DNA from: Archaeoglobus sp. UBA234
Lineage (GTDB): Archaea; Halobacteriota; Archaeoglobi; Archaeoglobales; Archaeoglobaceae
DNA: 28,841 nt
NCBI GenBank assembly: GCA_002494625.1
Contig: DACH01000018.1
Location: 1-28,841, forward strand
Reading direction: 5' to 3'
Every line of letters begins with the position of its first letter. The stretch's first letter is position 1. A program made the translations under genes and the position numbers. Below are positions 6,750 through 13,963 of the stretch, one piece after another. The notes below the pieces were generated by a model. It ran no database searches and was not told where the DNA came from. It saw only the letters and a list, made by a program, of their open reading frames with translations.

Positions 6750-8540
6750 ATGGAGGACAGCACTTCTGATGACAGCGTAAATGTAACTTTCCTTCCCTCA
6801 GGAAAGAGAGTCAGAGTTAAAAAGGGCTTTACCATACTTGAAGCTGCACAGGAGATCGGTGAGGGAATAAGAAGTCTTTGCGGTGGTAAGGGGAGCTGTG
6901 GGAAGTGCAAAGTTATTCTGCAGAAAGGAGAGGTTCATAAAAATCCTGAGCCTCATGAGAGATTCTTGAAGAATGAGGATGCAATTCTTGCCTGTCAGTC
7001 AAAAGTACTTTCTGATGTAGAGATTTTCATTCCTGTGGAATCACGACTTGAAAAACAGCAGATACTGTCCCAGTTCCTTGTTAAAGAGAAAGATTTGAGT
7101 CCCATAGTAAGAAAAGAATATTATGAAGATGCATTTCTTCCTGAAATTATCTCAAAAAAGGGTTACAGCCTTGCAACCTCAGCAGAACTTGAAGATGGAA
7201 ATTTAACACTTGTTTTGAGGGGCAGGAGTGTTATCGCAGTTGAAGAAGGAGATACAAGGGATGAATTCTTTGGACTGGCAATTGATATTGGAACAACCAC
7301 GGTTGTTCTTTCTCTAATCTCCCTTAACGATGGGAGGGTTATAGATATAAAATCAGACTATAACGGGCAGATAATCTATGGAGAGGAGGTACTTTCGAGG
7401 GTTGAGTTTGCCAGAAGCAGAAAGGATGGCATGAAAATACTGCAAGGGGCTATCATTGATACCATCAACAGACTGATAGAGAAAGCTATCGACAATTTCT
7501 CTCCAATGAGAATTTATGATGTGGTGGTTTCGGGTAATACACTGATGACTCACTTTTTCTTTGGAAAAGATGTTGAGTATCTCTTCTCGAGTTCGGATGT
7601 GAGGGTGGATAGAATATCCTTTATTTCAACTGCCCGGGATCTTGGACTCAATGTAAATCCTGCTGCCAGTGTTATGGGTCTTCCACCTGTTGGCAGATAT
7701 GTTGGCGGAGATATAGTTGGAGATGTGCTCACATCAGGAATAGCAGATTCTGATGAGATTTCACTTATGGTTGATCTGGGTACGAATGGTGAGATAGTAC
7801 TTGGGAGTGAGGGCTGGCTGATCTCAATCTCAGTAGCCTCGGGCCCTGCTTTTGAAGGATATGAGATAAAGAACGGTAGCAGAGCAGTGGAAGGAGCCAT
7901 CGATCATGTGAAAATTGAGAATCCGGAATCCCCCCCACATTTTACAGTTATCGGTAAGGGAAAACCTTCAAGCATATGTGGTAGCGGTCTCATAGATCTA
8001 CTTGCCGAGCTCTTCAAGAACCGTATTGTTGATTTCACCGGAAGTTTGCAGAAAAATGAGAGGGTGAGGGAAGGAGAAGATGGTCTGGAGTATCTTGTGG
8101 TGGAAGCTGAGAAAACATCAACAGGCAAAGATATCGTTCTAACGCAGAAAGATATAGATACTCTAATAATGTCCAAAGCAGCAGTCTGTGCAGGAATATC
8201 TGTCCTTCTGAAAAAAGCAGGGCTTGACATTGAAGATATAAGGAGATTTTACATTGCAGGAGCGTTTGGCTATTACATAAACATCGAAAATGCCTTCACA
8301 ATCGGTCTTTTTCCGGAATTTCCCAGTGCAGAGATAGTTCAGATTGGTAATGGGGCTCTTGCGGGTGCATACATGGTTCTCACATCCAGAAGAAAGAGGG
8401 ATCTTACTGAAAAAATAGCAAAGATTATGACATATTTCGATTTAAGCACCGACCCGGATTTTATGGAGGAATATAATTCAGCTCTCTCAATTCCTGGTAA
8501 CCCAGGGCTTTTCCCCACAATATATCCTAAGTATGTTTGA
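6750..8540 (+). CDS. 2Fe-2S/ASKHA-domain reductive activator of corrinoid proteins (RACo-like, DUF4445)
   Basis: 596 residues from ATG 6750. The frame stays open back to TTG 6732, but the ATG is 26 nt from the TATA element and is preferred. The N-terminus is a plant-type ferredoxin domain with cysteines C44, C50, C53 (LCGGKGSCGKCKV) and C82 (ILACQSKV). The large C-terminal part is an actin-like ATPase: phosphate-1 loop LAIDIGTTTVVLSL, VSGNTLMTHFFFG, VGGDIVGDVL, phosphate-2 MVDLGTNGEIVLG, SSICGSGLIDLLAEL, and the adenosine motif FYIAGAFGYYIN. Family members use ATP to drive reduction of Co(II) corrinoid to Co(I), reactivating methyltransferases. The corrinoid protein served is not in the window. 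pyrF follows with an 11-nt gap, so they may share a transcript. Confidence 0.88.
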   Translation: MEDSTSDDSVNVTFLPSGKRVRVKKGFTILEAAQEIGEGIRSLCGGKGSCGKCKVILQKGEVHKNPEPHERFLKNEDAILACQSKVLSDVEIFIPVESRLEKQQILSQFLVKEKDLSPIVRKEYYEDAFLPEIISKKGYSLATSAELEDGNLTLVLRGRSVIAVEEGDTRDEFFGLAIDIGTTTVVLSLISLNDGRVIDIKSDYNGQIIYGEEVLSRVEFARSRKDGMKILQGAIIDTINRLIEKAIDNFSPMRIYDVVVSGNTLMTHFFFGKDVEYLFSSSDVRVDRISFISTARDLGLNVNPAASVMGLPPVGRYVGGDIVGDVLTSGIADSDEISLMVDLGTNGEIVLGSEGWLISISVASGPAFEGYEIKNGSRAVEGAIDHVKIENPESPPHFTVIGKGKPSSICGSGLIDLLAELFKNRIVDFTGSLQKNERVREGEDGLEYLVVEAEKTSTGKDIVLTQKDIDTLIMSKAAVCAGISVLLKKAGLDIEDIRRFYIAGAFGYYINIENAFTIGLFPEFPSAEIVQIGNGALAGAYMVLTSRRKRDLTEKIAKIMTYFDLSTDPDFMEEYNSALSIPGNPGLFPTIYPKYV

Positions 8541-8551
8541 GATGTGATAAG

Positions 8552-9199
8552 ATGGCTGGTCTTGTGTTAGCTCTCGATGTGATGGATGGTGAAAAGGCAG
8601 TTGAAATTGCAGAAAAGGTAGCGTGTTATGTGGACTACATAAAGGTGAATTACCCCCTTGTGCTCTCATCGGGTATAGGTATAGTTGAGGAGCTAAGTAC
8701 ACACTCTCCTGTAATTGCTGATTTCAAGATTGCTGACATCCCCTATACATCTTCACTGGTAGCCAAAATAGCCTTTGAAAGGGGAGCAAAGGCAGTTATA
8801 TGCCACGGTTTTGCAGGAAGCGATATGCTGAAGGCTGTTCTGGATGTTGCTCTGAGTTATGATGGTGAGGTTTATGTTGTGACAGAGCTTTCCAGCCCAG
8901 GAGGAGAGGAATATCTTCAAAAATTTTCAGAATCTATCGCGATGCTTGCAAAAAGTATCGGTTGTCATGGCCTCATAGCCCCTGCAACCAGACCAGAGAG
9001 AATAAAAGAGCTGAAAAAAATTGCTGGTGAACTTAAGATATTCTCTCCTGGTGTGGGGGTGCAGGGAGGAGATATAAGGAGGGCTGTGGAAAGTGGGGCA
9101 GATTACATCATTGTCGGAAGGGTAATCTACAACTCAAGCGATCCTGAGCAAGAGGCTTACAGGATCAGGAAAATACTGGATGAGCTTCACGAGAGGTGA
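8552..9199 (+). CDS. pyrF: Orotidine 5'-phosphate decarboxylase
   Basis: 215 residues from ATG 8552, the usual size for archaeal OMP decarboxylase. The open frame extends to TTG 8537, but the ATG gives the normal N-terminus LVLALDVMDGEKA and is preceded by GATGTGAT, a fair ribosome site. Catalytic residues are visible: D9, K31 (YIKVNYPL) and the D57-K59-D62 set in IADFKIADIPYTS. The phosphate-binding end is GADYIIVGRVIYNSSDP. It converts OMP to UMP, the last step of de novo pyrimidine synthesis, as a cytosolic dimer. Its stop lies 4 nt before the ATG I chose for dapF, and the dapF ribosome site is inside this gene's last codons, so the two are translationally linked. Confidence 0.95.
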   Translation: MAGLVLALDVMDGEKAVEIAEKVACYVDYIKVNYPLVLSSGIGIVEELSTHSPVIADFKIADIPYTSSLVAKIAFERGAKAVICHGFAGSDMLKAVLDVALSYDGEVYVVTELSSPGGEEYLQKFSESIAMLAKSIGCHGLIAPATRPERIKELKKIAGELKIFSPGVGVQGGDIRRAVESGADYIIVGRVIYNSSDPEQEAYRIRKILDELHER

Positions 9200-9203
9200 T
9201 GAA

Positions 9204-10076
9204 ATGAGTTTCTCTAAGATAGAGGAGATCAGGATAACCAAGATGCATGGGAATGGAAATGATTTCGTTCTTATTGATGAGTTCGATGGGGAGGTAATTC
9301 CTGAAGCTAAAAAACCGGAATTTGTCAGAGCTGTCTGTCACAGGAGATTCGGGATTGGAGCAGATGGAATGCTTTTCCTTCAGAGGTCAGACAAAGCTGA
9401 TGCGAAATTCAGATATTTCAACAGCGATGGAAGTGAGGCTGGGATGTGTGGCAATGGAATAAGGTGTTTCTCAAGGTACATTGTTGAGGAAGGGTATGCT
9501 GAAGAGGGTTTGATAACAGTTGAAACGAGGGTGGGTGTAATCGAGCTAAAGGTGAGGAAAGATAAGGACTACATGGTCAGGGTTAACATGGGGGAGGTAA
9601 AGACAAAGAGCAGCGATATACCGGCATCTATTGATAGAGAAGACTTCTGGGGAGTTAGAATGAAAGCAGGAGAGATGGAGTTCGATGTTTTTGCAGTCAA
9701 TACTGGCGTCCCTCATGCAGTGGTATTTGTTGAAAACTTGGACTCCCTTGACATTGCTGTGGCAAGGGATATAAGGTATAGTGAGCTTTTTCCGGAGGGA
9801 ACGAATGTGAACTTTGTCTCACCAATTTCTGAAAAGGAGATAAGGATAAGAACCTATGAGAGGGGTGTTGAGGATGAAACTCTGAGCTGTGGAACTGGAA
9901 GTGTCGCCTCTGCCTATGTTGCCCTGAAGCTTGGCTATGTAAAGGAGCCCGTGAAAGTTCTTACAAGGGGTGGGGAACTCATCATAGAGTTTGATGGTGA
10001 GATTGCCTACATGACTGGCTCAGCAAACAGGGTTTTCGATGGCATTCTGAGATTATCAGAGTTGTGGTATATTTGA
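9204..10076 (+). CDS. dapF: Diaminopimelate epimerase
   Basis: 290 residues from ATG 9204. An upstream in-frame ATG at 9180 lies inside pyrF, but GAGAGGTGAT at 9191-9200, a near-perfect Shine-Dalgarno sequence, points to 9204. Both catalytic cysteines are in their motifs: C82 in SEAGMCGNGIRC and C229 in LSCGTGSVASA. The substrate-site MHGNGNDFVLID is at the N-terminus, and FPEGTNVNF and YERGVEDET lie further on. It interconverts LL- and meso-diaminopimelate with a two-base thiol mechanism and needs no cofactor, feeding lysine synthesis. Length and motifs are fully normal. It shares an operon with pyrF and the Dus-like gene downstream, which begins 6 nt after its stop. Confidence 0.95.
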   Translation: MSFSKIEEIRITKMHGNGNDFVLIDEFDGEVIPEAKKPEFVRAVCHRRFGIGADGMLFLQRSDKADAKFRYFNSDGSEAGMCGNGIRCFSRYIVEEGYAEEGLITVETRVGVIELKVRKDKDYMVRVNMGEVKTKSSDIPASIDREDFWGVRMKAGEMEFDVFAVNTGVPHAVVFVENLDSLDIAVARDIRYSELFPEGTNVNFVSPISEKEIRIRTYERGVEDETLSCGTGSVASAYVALKLGYVKEPVKVLTRGGELIIEFDGEIAYMTGSANRVFDGILRLSELWYI

Positions 10077-10082
10077 ACAGGT

Positions 10083-10862
10083 ATGACTATGAGCCTCCTA
10101 GTTCATTTCAGAAACAGACTTGTCCTGTCAGCCATGGCTGGAATAAACGATCACAGATTCTGTTCAAAGTTTCCGGTAGCTCTTGCCATTCTTGGTGGAT
10201 TCAGTGCAGATGATAAAAGCATGAGGGCAGGTATGAAAGTCGTGAAGAGGGGAAGAAAGGAGTTTATTTTTTCCAACCCACTTGAGGGTATAAGGGGGGA
10301 AGTGGTAAATCTGCTCAGCGCATTTTCCGGGCAGTTTGCCATTAATGTCAGGTCTTTCTCTGATGAAGGATACATTAAGGCTGCAAGACTCGCTGCAATG
10401 TATGGCGGGATAGTTGAAATAAATGCCCACTGCAGACAGCCTGAGTTTAAGGAAATCGGTTGTGGAGAGGAACTGCTCAGAGATACAGACAGGCTATCGT
10501 CGATTGTTGAAAGGACATCGAAGGTATGCATAACGGCAGTGAAGATAAGAGGAAATGTTGAAGGAGTCAGATATAGAGAGTTAATCTCGGCTTTGAAGGA
10601 TGCAGGATGTCACATCATCCATGTTGATGCCATGATTCCCGGAGGAGATGCTGACTTTGAGCTTGTAAGAAAAGTCTCTTCCCGTATTTTCACCATAGGA
10701 AACAACTCTGTTGATGGAAAAGCCAAGGCAAGGAAGATGCTTGATAGTGGGGCAAGTCTCGTTTCTGCAGCAAGAGCTGTTTTGAGGGATGAGAATTTCT
10801 TTCACACTCTTCTCACGGATGAAAGACTTTCTGGGGAAGTATGGCTTAGAGTAAATGTTTGA
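10083..10862 (+). CDS. Dus-like TIM-barrel protein (methanogenesis-marker-9 type)
   Basis: 259 residues from ATG 10083; a second ATG at 10089 is equally possible. It looks like a shortened dihydrouridine synthase/dihydroorotate dehydrogenase-type barrel. VLSAMAGINDHRFC corresponds to the flavin-binding N-terminus. VEINAHCRQPEFKEIGCG carries C117 where Dus enzymes have their catalytic cysteine. ITAVKIRGNV has K154 at the flavin lysine position, and the end has IFTIGNNSVDG and GASLVSAARAVL in place of the usual GR-type phosphate loop. About 260 residues is shorter than typical Dus, and the C-terminal helical tRNA-binding domain seems to be missing. From memory, archaeal relatives are annotated as methanogenesis marker protein 9 domain or MJ0144-like; the substrate is unknown. 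It is cotranscribed with dapF. Confidence 0.7.
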   Translation: MTMSLLVHFRNRLVLSAMAGINDHRFCSKFPVALAILGGFSADDKSMRAGMKVVKRGRKEFIFSNPLEGIRGEVVNLLSAFSGQFAINVRSFSDEGYIKAARLAAMYGGIVEINAHCRQPEFKEIGCGEELLRDTDRLSSIVERTSKVCITAVKIRGNVEGVRYRELISALKDAGCHIIHVDAMIPGGDADFELVRKVSSRIFTIGNNSVDGKAKARKMLDSGASLVSAARAVLRDENFFHTLLTDERLSGEVWLRVNV

Positions 10863-10882
10863 AGGAGAAAACTTTTTACTTT
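10862..10882 (+). promoter_or_regulatory. Promoter for the DUF89 gene
   Basis: GAGAAAACTTTTTACTTTAA contains an A-rich BRE-like part followed by CTTTTTACT centred about 26 nt before ATG 10902. This fits a leaderless transcript and marks the end of the pyrF-dapF-dus unit. Confidence 0.4.
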
Positions 10883-10901
10883 AATTGATTAACCCTGCTC
10901 G

Positions 10902-11777
10902 ATGAAAATTTCACCGAGATGTCCTGCATGCCTCCTGAACAGAGTTTATGCTGAGGCAAAAATGTCAACAGATGACGAAGAGAAGATAAAGCTGGCTGTG
11001 GGAGAAGCCCTGAAGATACTTGCTGAAGAATACCCAAAGGGTGAAATCAATGCATTGATTGCAACGAAAGTGCACAGAAAGGTTTACCAGGTTCTTGAGG
11101 ATGAAGACCCATATAGAGAGGTTAAAAGAAGAGCAAACCAGATAACACTCAAGCACCTTGCGGAGATAGACAGAATAGTATCGGAGAGTGAAGATTCTTT
11201 CAGAGCAGCTGCAAAAGCTGCGATAATTGCAAATACCTTTGACTACGGTGTAATGGGTCACGAAGTCAATGATATGAGGTTTATGGATTTCTTCCTCGAG
11301 AAATTTAAAGAGTCATTAAGGATAGATGATCTGCACGAAATCAGAGAGCTTTGCAGAGGGGATGTGGTCTATCTGACAGATAACTGCGGGGAAATAATTG
11401 TTGATACTCTTTTTATGAGAGAAATAAAGGAAATATGCAAGAGGCTTACGGTTGTAGTTAGAGGAAAGCCAGTGATAAGTGATGCAACCTATGAGGATGC
11501 AATCCTTGCAGGGATAGATAAAATTGCTGATGAGATACTGACCAATGGAGATGGTATAGGTATAATAGACTCTGAACTACCGGATGAAACAAGGGAAAGA
11601 TTGAATAACTCCGATATCATAATTGCGAAGGGAATGGCAAACTACGAGTGCTTGTCTGGCTGGAATGGAAAAATAGCATTTCTGCTCACCGCAAAGTGCA
11701 AACCGGTTGCAGAATCGATTGGTGTGGAAGTGGGTGATATGGTTGCGATGCTGAGGGGTGATAAACATGGAGCTTGA
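10902..11777 (+). CDS. DUF89 family metal-dependent phosphatase
   Basis: 291 residues, the usual length for archaeal DUF89 proteins. The N-terminal RCPACLLNRVY (C7, C10) resembles the cysteine pair of the archaeal subfamily. The conserved metal-site region VYLTDNCGEIIVDTLFMREI, followed by VVVRGKPVISDATYEDA and ADEILTNGDGIGI, matches the DUF89/ARMT1 active site. Members studied elsewhere are Mn2+/Ni2+/Co2+-dependent phosphatases acting on sugar phosphates and other damaged metabolites; the true archaeal substrate is unknown. The start is ATG 10902, with a TATA-like element about 26 nt upstream. Its last codons overlap the next gene by 11 nt, so the two are coupled. Confidence 0.86.
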   Translation: MKISPRCPACLLNRVYAEAKMSTDDEEKIKLAVGEALKILAEEYPKGEINALIATKVHRKVYQVLEDEDPYREVKRRANQITLKHLAEIDRIVSESEDSFRAAAKAAIIANTFDYGVMGHEVNDMRFMDFFLEKFKESLRIDDLHEIRELCRGDVVYLTDNCGEIIVDTLFMREIKEICKRLTVVVRGKPVISDATYEDAILAGIDKIADEILTNGDGIGIIDSELPDETRERLNNSDIIIAKGMANYECLSGWNGKIAFLLTAKCKPVAESIGVEVGDMVAMLRGDKHGA

Positions 11778-12372
11778 ATCGCTTCGCGAGAAAACTCTCA
11801 TAGATCTTTTTTCAGCCTTTGAGGGAATATATGGACCCTCTTTTGAATGCAAGTATTATCCCTGTCATTTCGCAGGACAGGATTGCACTCTCTGCTACTG
11901 CCCTTTCTATCCCTGCCTGATCTACGACATGGGTGGCGAACTCAAGGTAACCTCTGATGGAAGATTCGTCTGGAGCTGCACCAACTGCTGGGTGGTACAT
12001 GAAAAGGATTTCTCGGAGACAGTTATCTTCTCTCTCAGTCGTTATCCAAGACAGAAACTTATTGAAGAAGACTGGTTTTTTTTCAATGAAATTCTTCAGG
12101 AGCTTGTTTATGGGGATGTCTTAGCCCTGTTCGATGAAGGCAATTACAATCTCATGGAAGCAATCCTTTTTGATAAGTTCTGTGAAGAGATTGAGGAGGC
12201 TGAAGCACTTGCGGTTAAGGTTGAGGACTTCTCCATAAAGTCTGTGAGAAAGGTAAAAAGTGTTGAAGAGGCGGATAAAGAAATTCTGATACCTGTTAAG
12301 GATAGAAGAAGGTATTATGGGATAAAAAATGGATGCTATGTCGTCTGTGAAGCTGAGAGAGTGCCTCTATAA
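11767..12372 (+). CDS. Cysteine-rich small-domain protein (PF04071 type) with C-terminal extension
   Basis: 201 residues from ATG 11767. The frame can begin at GTG 11758, but GAGGGGTGAT just upstream is a good ribosome site for the ATG. Residues 28-78 carry C28, C33, C40, C43, C45, C50, C71, C74 and H78 in the pattern CKYYPCHFAGQDCTLCYCP, then FYPCL and VWSCTNCWVVHEK. This is the signature of the cysteine-rich small domain often found near cobalamin or metal-cofactor genes. It probably binds metal, either zinc or an Fe-S cluster. The remaining ~120 residues are acidic, unrecognised and lack cysteines apart from two (FCEEIEE, GCYVVCE). It overlaps the DUF89 gene by 11 nt, suggesting a joint role. 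A function should not be assigned beyond this. Confidence 0.82.
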   Translation: MELESLREKTLIDLFSAFEGIYGPSFECKYYPCHFAGQDCTLCYCPFYPCLIYDMGGELKVTSDGRFVWSCTNCWVVHEKDFSETVIFSLSRYPRQKLIEEDWFFFNEILQELVYGDVLALFDEGNYNLMEAILFDKFCEEIEEAEALAVKVEDFSIKSVRKVKSVEEADKEILIPVKDRRRYYGIKNGCYVVCEAERVPL

Positions 12373-12387
12373 TCTGAACAATGAAAT

Positions 12388-13638
12388 TTAACCCTCGATT
12401 CTATACTTCAGGGAGAGATTCTCCTCTCTTATGACATATCTGTGATCCCCCCTCTTTATGCTCTCAATCGCAAATTCTATTACCTTCTTGTAAAACTCAC
12501 AGTACGGGCTTTTGGCAAAAAGTGTTCCTGTTTCAGAATAAACTTCTGCCGGGCATGGAGAACCACAGATGTGTCTGTATATACATTCTCTACAGTCGTC
12601 AATCTGCTCAACAGCTCTTTTCCTTATATTTTCAAAACTTTTCATGAATTCGAGATTTGTGAGTGACTCAAAGGGGGCTCTGTACTCCTTCAGTCCTATG
12701 AACTCCCCGCATGGATATATTCCATCGGTTGCAACGGCAAAGAACCTCCTTCCACCGCCACAGGGTGAGATGTCACACTGAAGCACCCTCGAAGTTGGAG
12801 CAACTATTCCAAGGATTATGTTTGCAAAATCCCCGATAACGATCCTCCTTCCACCCTTTGTGTGTTCTATCGCCCTTCTGCATGCTTTAATGAACTCTTC
12901 TGCAGCTTTCTCAGGCTCTACCCTCATTTTTCTTCCACCCTCGCTTGTCCCCCTCACGGGGTTCATCAGAACAACCCTGACCCTTCCAACAAGAAAATCA
13001 ACCATTTCTTCAAGCTGCCTGTAGTTGTATCTGTTTATTGTGGTTATAACATTCAGTCTCTCATATCCCCTCATGTAGTCAATGCATCTTACAGCACTCT
13101 CAAAGTGATTCTTACCTCTCAAAAAATCGTTTGTTTTCCTGTCCGGAGAATCGAGGGATATGCCGACATTAACTTTATTTCCCATCAGAAAGTCCATATC
13201 CTCTTTTTCAAGGAGCTTTGCATTAGTCTGAACTCCAAAGCTGAAGTCAAAACTCTCAATTGCATCAAAAATCACATCTTTTGCTATGAGCGGCTCGGAG
13301 CCATGAAATATTACCCATCGGATTTTACCCTCCAGAACACTCAGAATATTAAAAAGCTCATCTCTGAGCATGGTTTTTCCGTTTCTTCTGATATCTTCGG
13401 GAATATAGCAATAGGGACAACTAGCATTGCATAAGTCAGTTACATTTATGTAGGCGGTCTCAGGCTTTATTTCAAAGCGGTACCTATCCATGTCTTTTTT
13501 GAATTCATCTCTGTGTTTTTTCCAGTGTCTTTCCACCTCTTCAAATTCATCATCATCGAACAGAGCCCAGAAAAGAGATTCAGGGTCAATTGCCAGTCTG
13601 TAATTTCCGAAGTCAATTGTCTCGAGCATTTGGATCAC
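12388..13638 (-). CDS. Radical SAM/SPASM enzyme, probable peptide-modifying maturase
   Basis: 416 residues from GTG 13638. ATG 13629 has GGTGAT just upstream and may be the true start (413 aa). The radical SAM cluster is C70, C74, C77 in DLCNASCPYCYIPED, with FHGSEPL as the variant GGEP motif. The C-terminal SPASM domain is complete: C293, C310 (DGIYPCGEF), then C349-x2-C352-x5-C358-x3-C362 and C380, which would bind two auxiliary 4Fe-4S clusters. SPASM enzymes mature ribosomal peptides or enzyme active sites such as sulfatases. No sulfatase is present nearby, but a 27-codon ORF lies immediately upstream on the same transcript. From memory, the layout recalls the archaeal AF0577/Mhun_1560-type peptide-modifying group; this was not searched. 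It converges on the cysteine-rich gene with a 15-nt gap. Confidence 0.88.
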   Translation of the reverse strand: MIQMLETIDFGNYRLAIDPESLFWALFDDDEFEEVERHWKKHRDEFKKDMDRYRFEIKPETAYINVTDLCNASCPYCYIPEDIRRNGKTMLRDELFNILSVLEGKIRWVIFHGSEPLIAKDVIFDAIESFDFSFGVQTNAKLLEKEDMDFLMGNKVNVGISLDSPDRKTNDFLRGKNHFESAVRCIDYMRGYERLNVITTINRYNYRQLEEMVDFLVGRVRVVLMNPVRGTSEGGRKMRVEPEKAAEEFIKACRRAIEHTKGGRRIVIGDFANIILGIVAPTSRVLQCDISPCGGGRRFFAVATDGIYPCGEFIGLKEYRAPFESLTNLEFMKSFENIRKRAVEQIDDCRECIYRHICGSPCPAEVYSETGTLFAKSPYCEFYKKVIEFAIESIKRGDHRYVIREENLSLKYRIEG

Positions 13639-13650
13639 CCTGATAAAAAA

Positions 13651-13734
13651 TTAAAAAGGGGATCTCTCATCGCTCATCACATAGTGTGTGAGACCACCTT
13701 TTGAATCGCATTCCAGTCTGTAACCGAGAACCAT
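13651..13734 (-). CDS. 27-residue leaderless ORF before the radical SAM enzyme, candidate precursor peptide
   Basis: ATG at 13734 opens 27 codons ending in TAA (13653-13651). A clear TATA box (ATATTTATAA on the minus strand) is centred about 25 nt upstream, so transcription should begin right at this ATG. The radical SAM gene follows 12-21 nt later, depending on its start. The peptide begins MVLGYRLE, has one cysteine at position 9 in CDSKGGLTHYVM (9-20), and ends SDERSPF. A short peptide with a Cys, two Gly, His and Tyr beside a SPASM enzyme fits a modified-peptide precursor. It could instead be an attenuating leader ORF. Coding status is inferred from promoter geometry and context only. Confidence 0.5.
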   Translation of the reverse strand: MVLGYRLECDSKGGLTHYVMSDERSPF

Positions 13735-13753
13735 AGAACGAACTCAGGTCGGA

Positions 13754-13765
13754 ATTATAAATATT
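13754..13765. promoter_or_regulatory. TATA box between divergent tiny ORFs
   Basis: ATTATAAATATT is the strongest TATA-like sequence in this gap. Its centre (~13759.5) is about 25 nt from the ATG at 13734 (-) and about 28 nt from the ATG at 13788 (+). It certainly fits the radical SAM unit; use in the plus direction is possible. Confidence 0.6.
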
Positions 13766-13787
13766 TTTTGATTCTGAGTAAAGTTTT

Positions 13788-13856
13788 ATGAATTTGGCAG
13801 GGTTTTGGGTGGGGGGAGAAACCCTGCCTATGGGTCGACATTCGGAGAGTTATTAA
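13788..13856 (+). CDS. 22-residue ORF spanning a perfect hairpin, coding status uncertain
   Basis: ATG 13788 to TAA 13854-13856 encodes 22 residues beginning MNLAGFWVGGE and ending GRHSESY. It starts about 28 nt from the shared TATA element, which suits leaderless translation, and is divergent from the radical SAM unit. Its DNA includes the 10-bp inverted repeat at 13796-13828, so it may instead be part of a non-coding RNA. The peptide is glycine- and aromatic-rich, as some modified-peptide precursors are, but nothing proves translation. Confidence 0.25.
   Translation: MNLAGFWVGGETLPMGRHSESY
13796..13828 (+). repeat. Perfect 10-bp inverted repeat with G-rich loop, possible small RNA
   Basis: GGCAGGGTTT (13796-13805) and AAACCCTGCC (13819-13828) are exact reverse complements around a 13-nt loop TGGGTGGGGGGAG. 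The G runs (GGG, GGG, GGGGGG) could also form a quadruplex on the plus strand. T runs near 13865-13880 follow and could end a short plus-strand transcript. It lies between radical SAM and pelota transcription units and does not look like a simple oligo-T terminator for pelota. The rest of the gap to 13963 is AT-rich with nothing recognised. Confidence 0.5.
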
Positions 13857-13963
13857 AAATAAAAGCTTTTTCAAATTTTTAACAGAGAATTAGGAAGAGT
13901 AATGGAACTTTTCAGAAATTTTAATAAAATTAATTAATTGTTACAGATTAATATCTGGGAATA

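Noticed and set aside
12862..13434. Plus-strand frame of 190 residues inside the radical SAM gene
   Set aside because: It is antisense to a gene with all expected cysteine motifs; the product has no recognisable domain and unusual composition.
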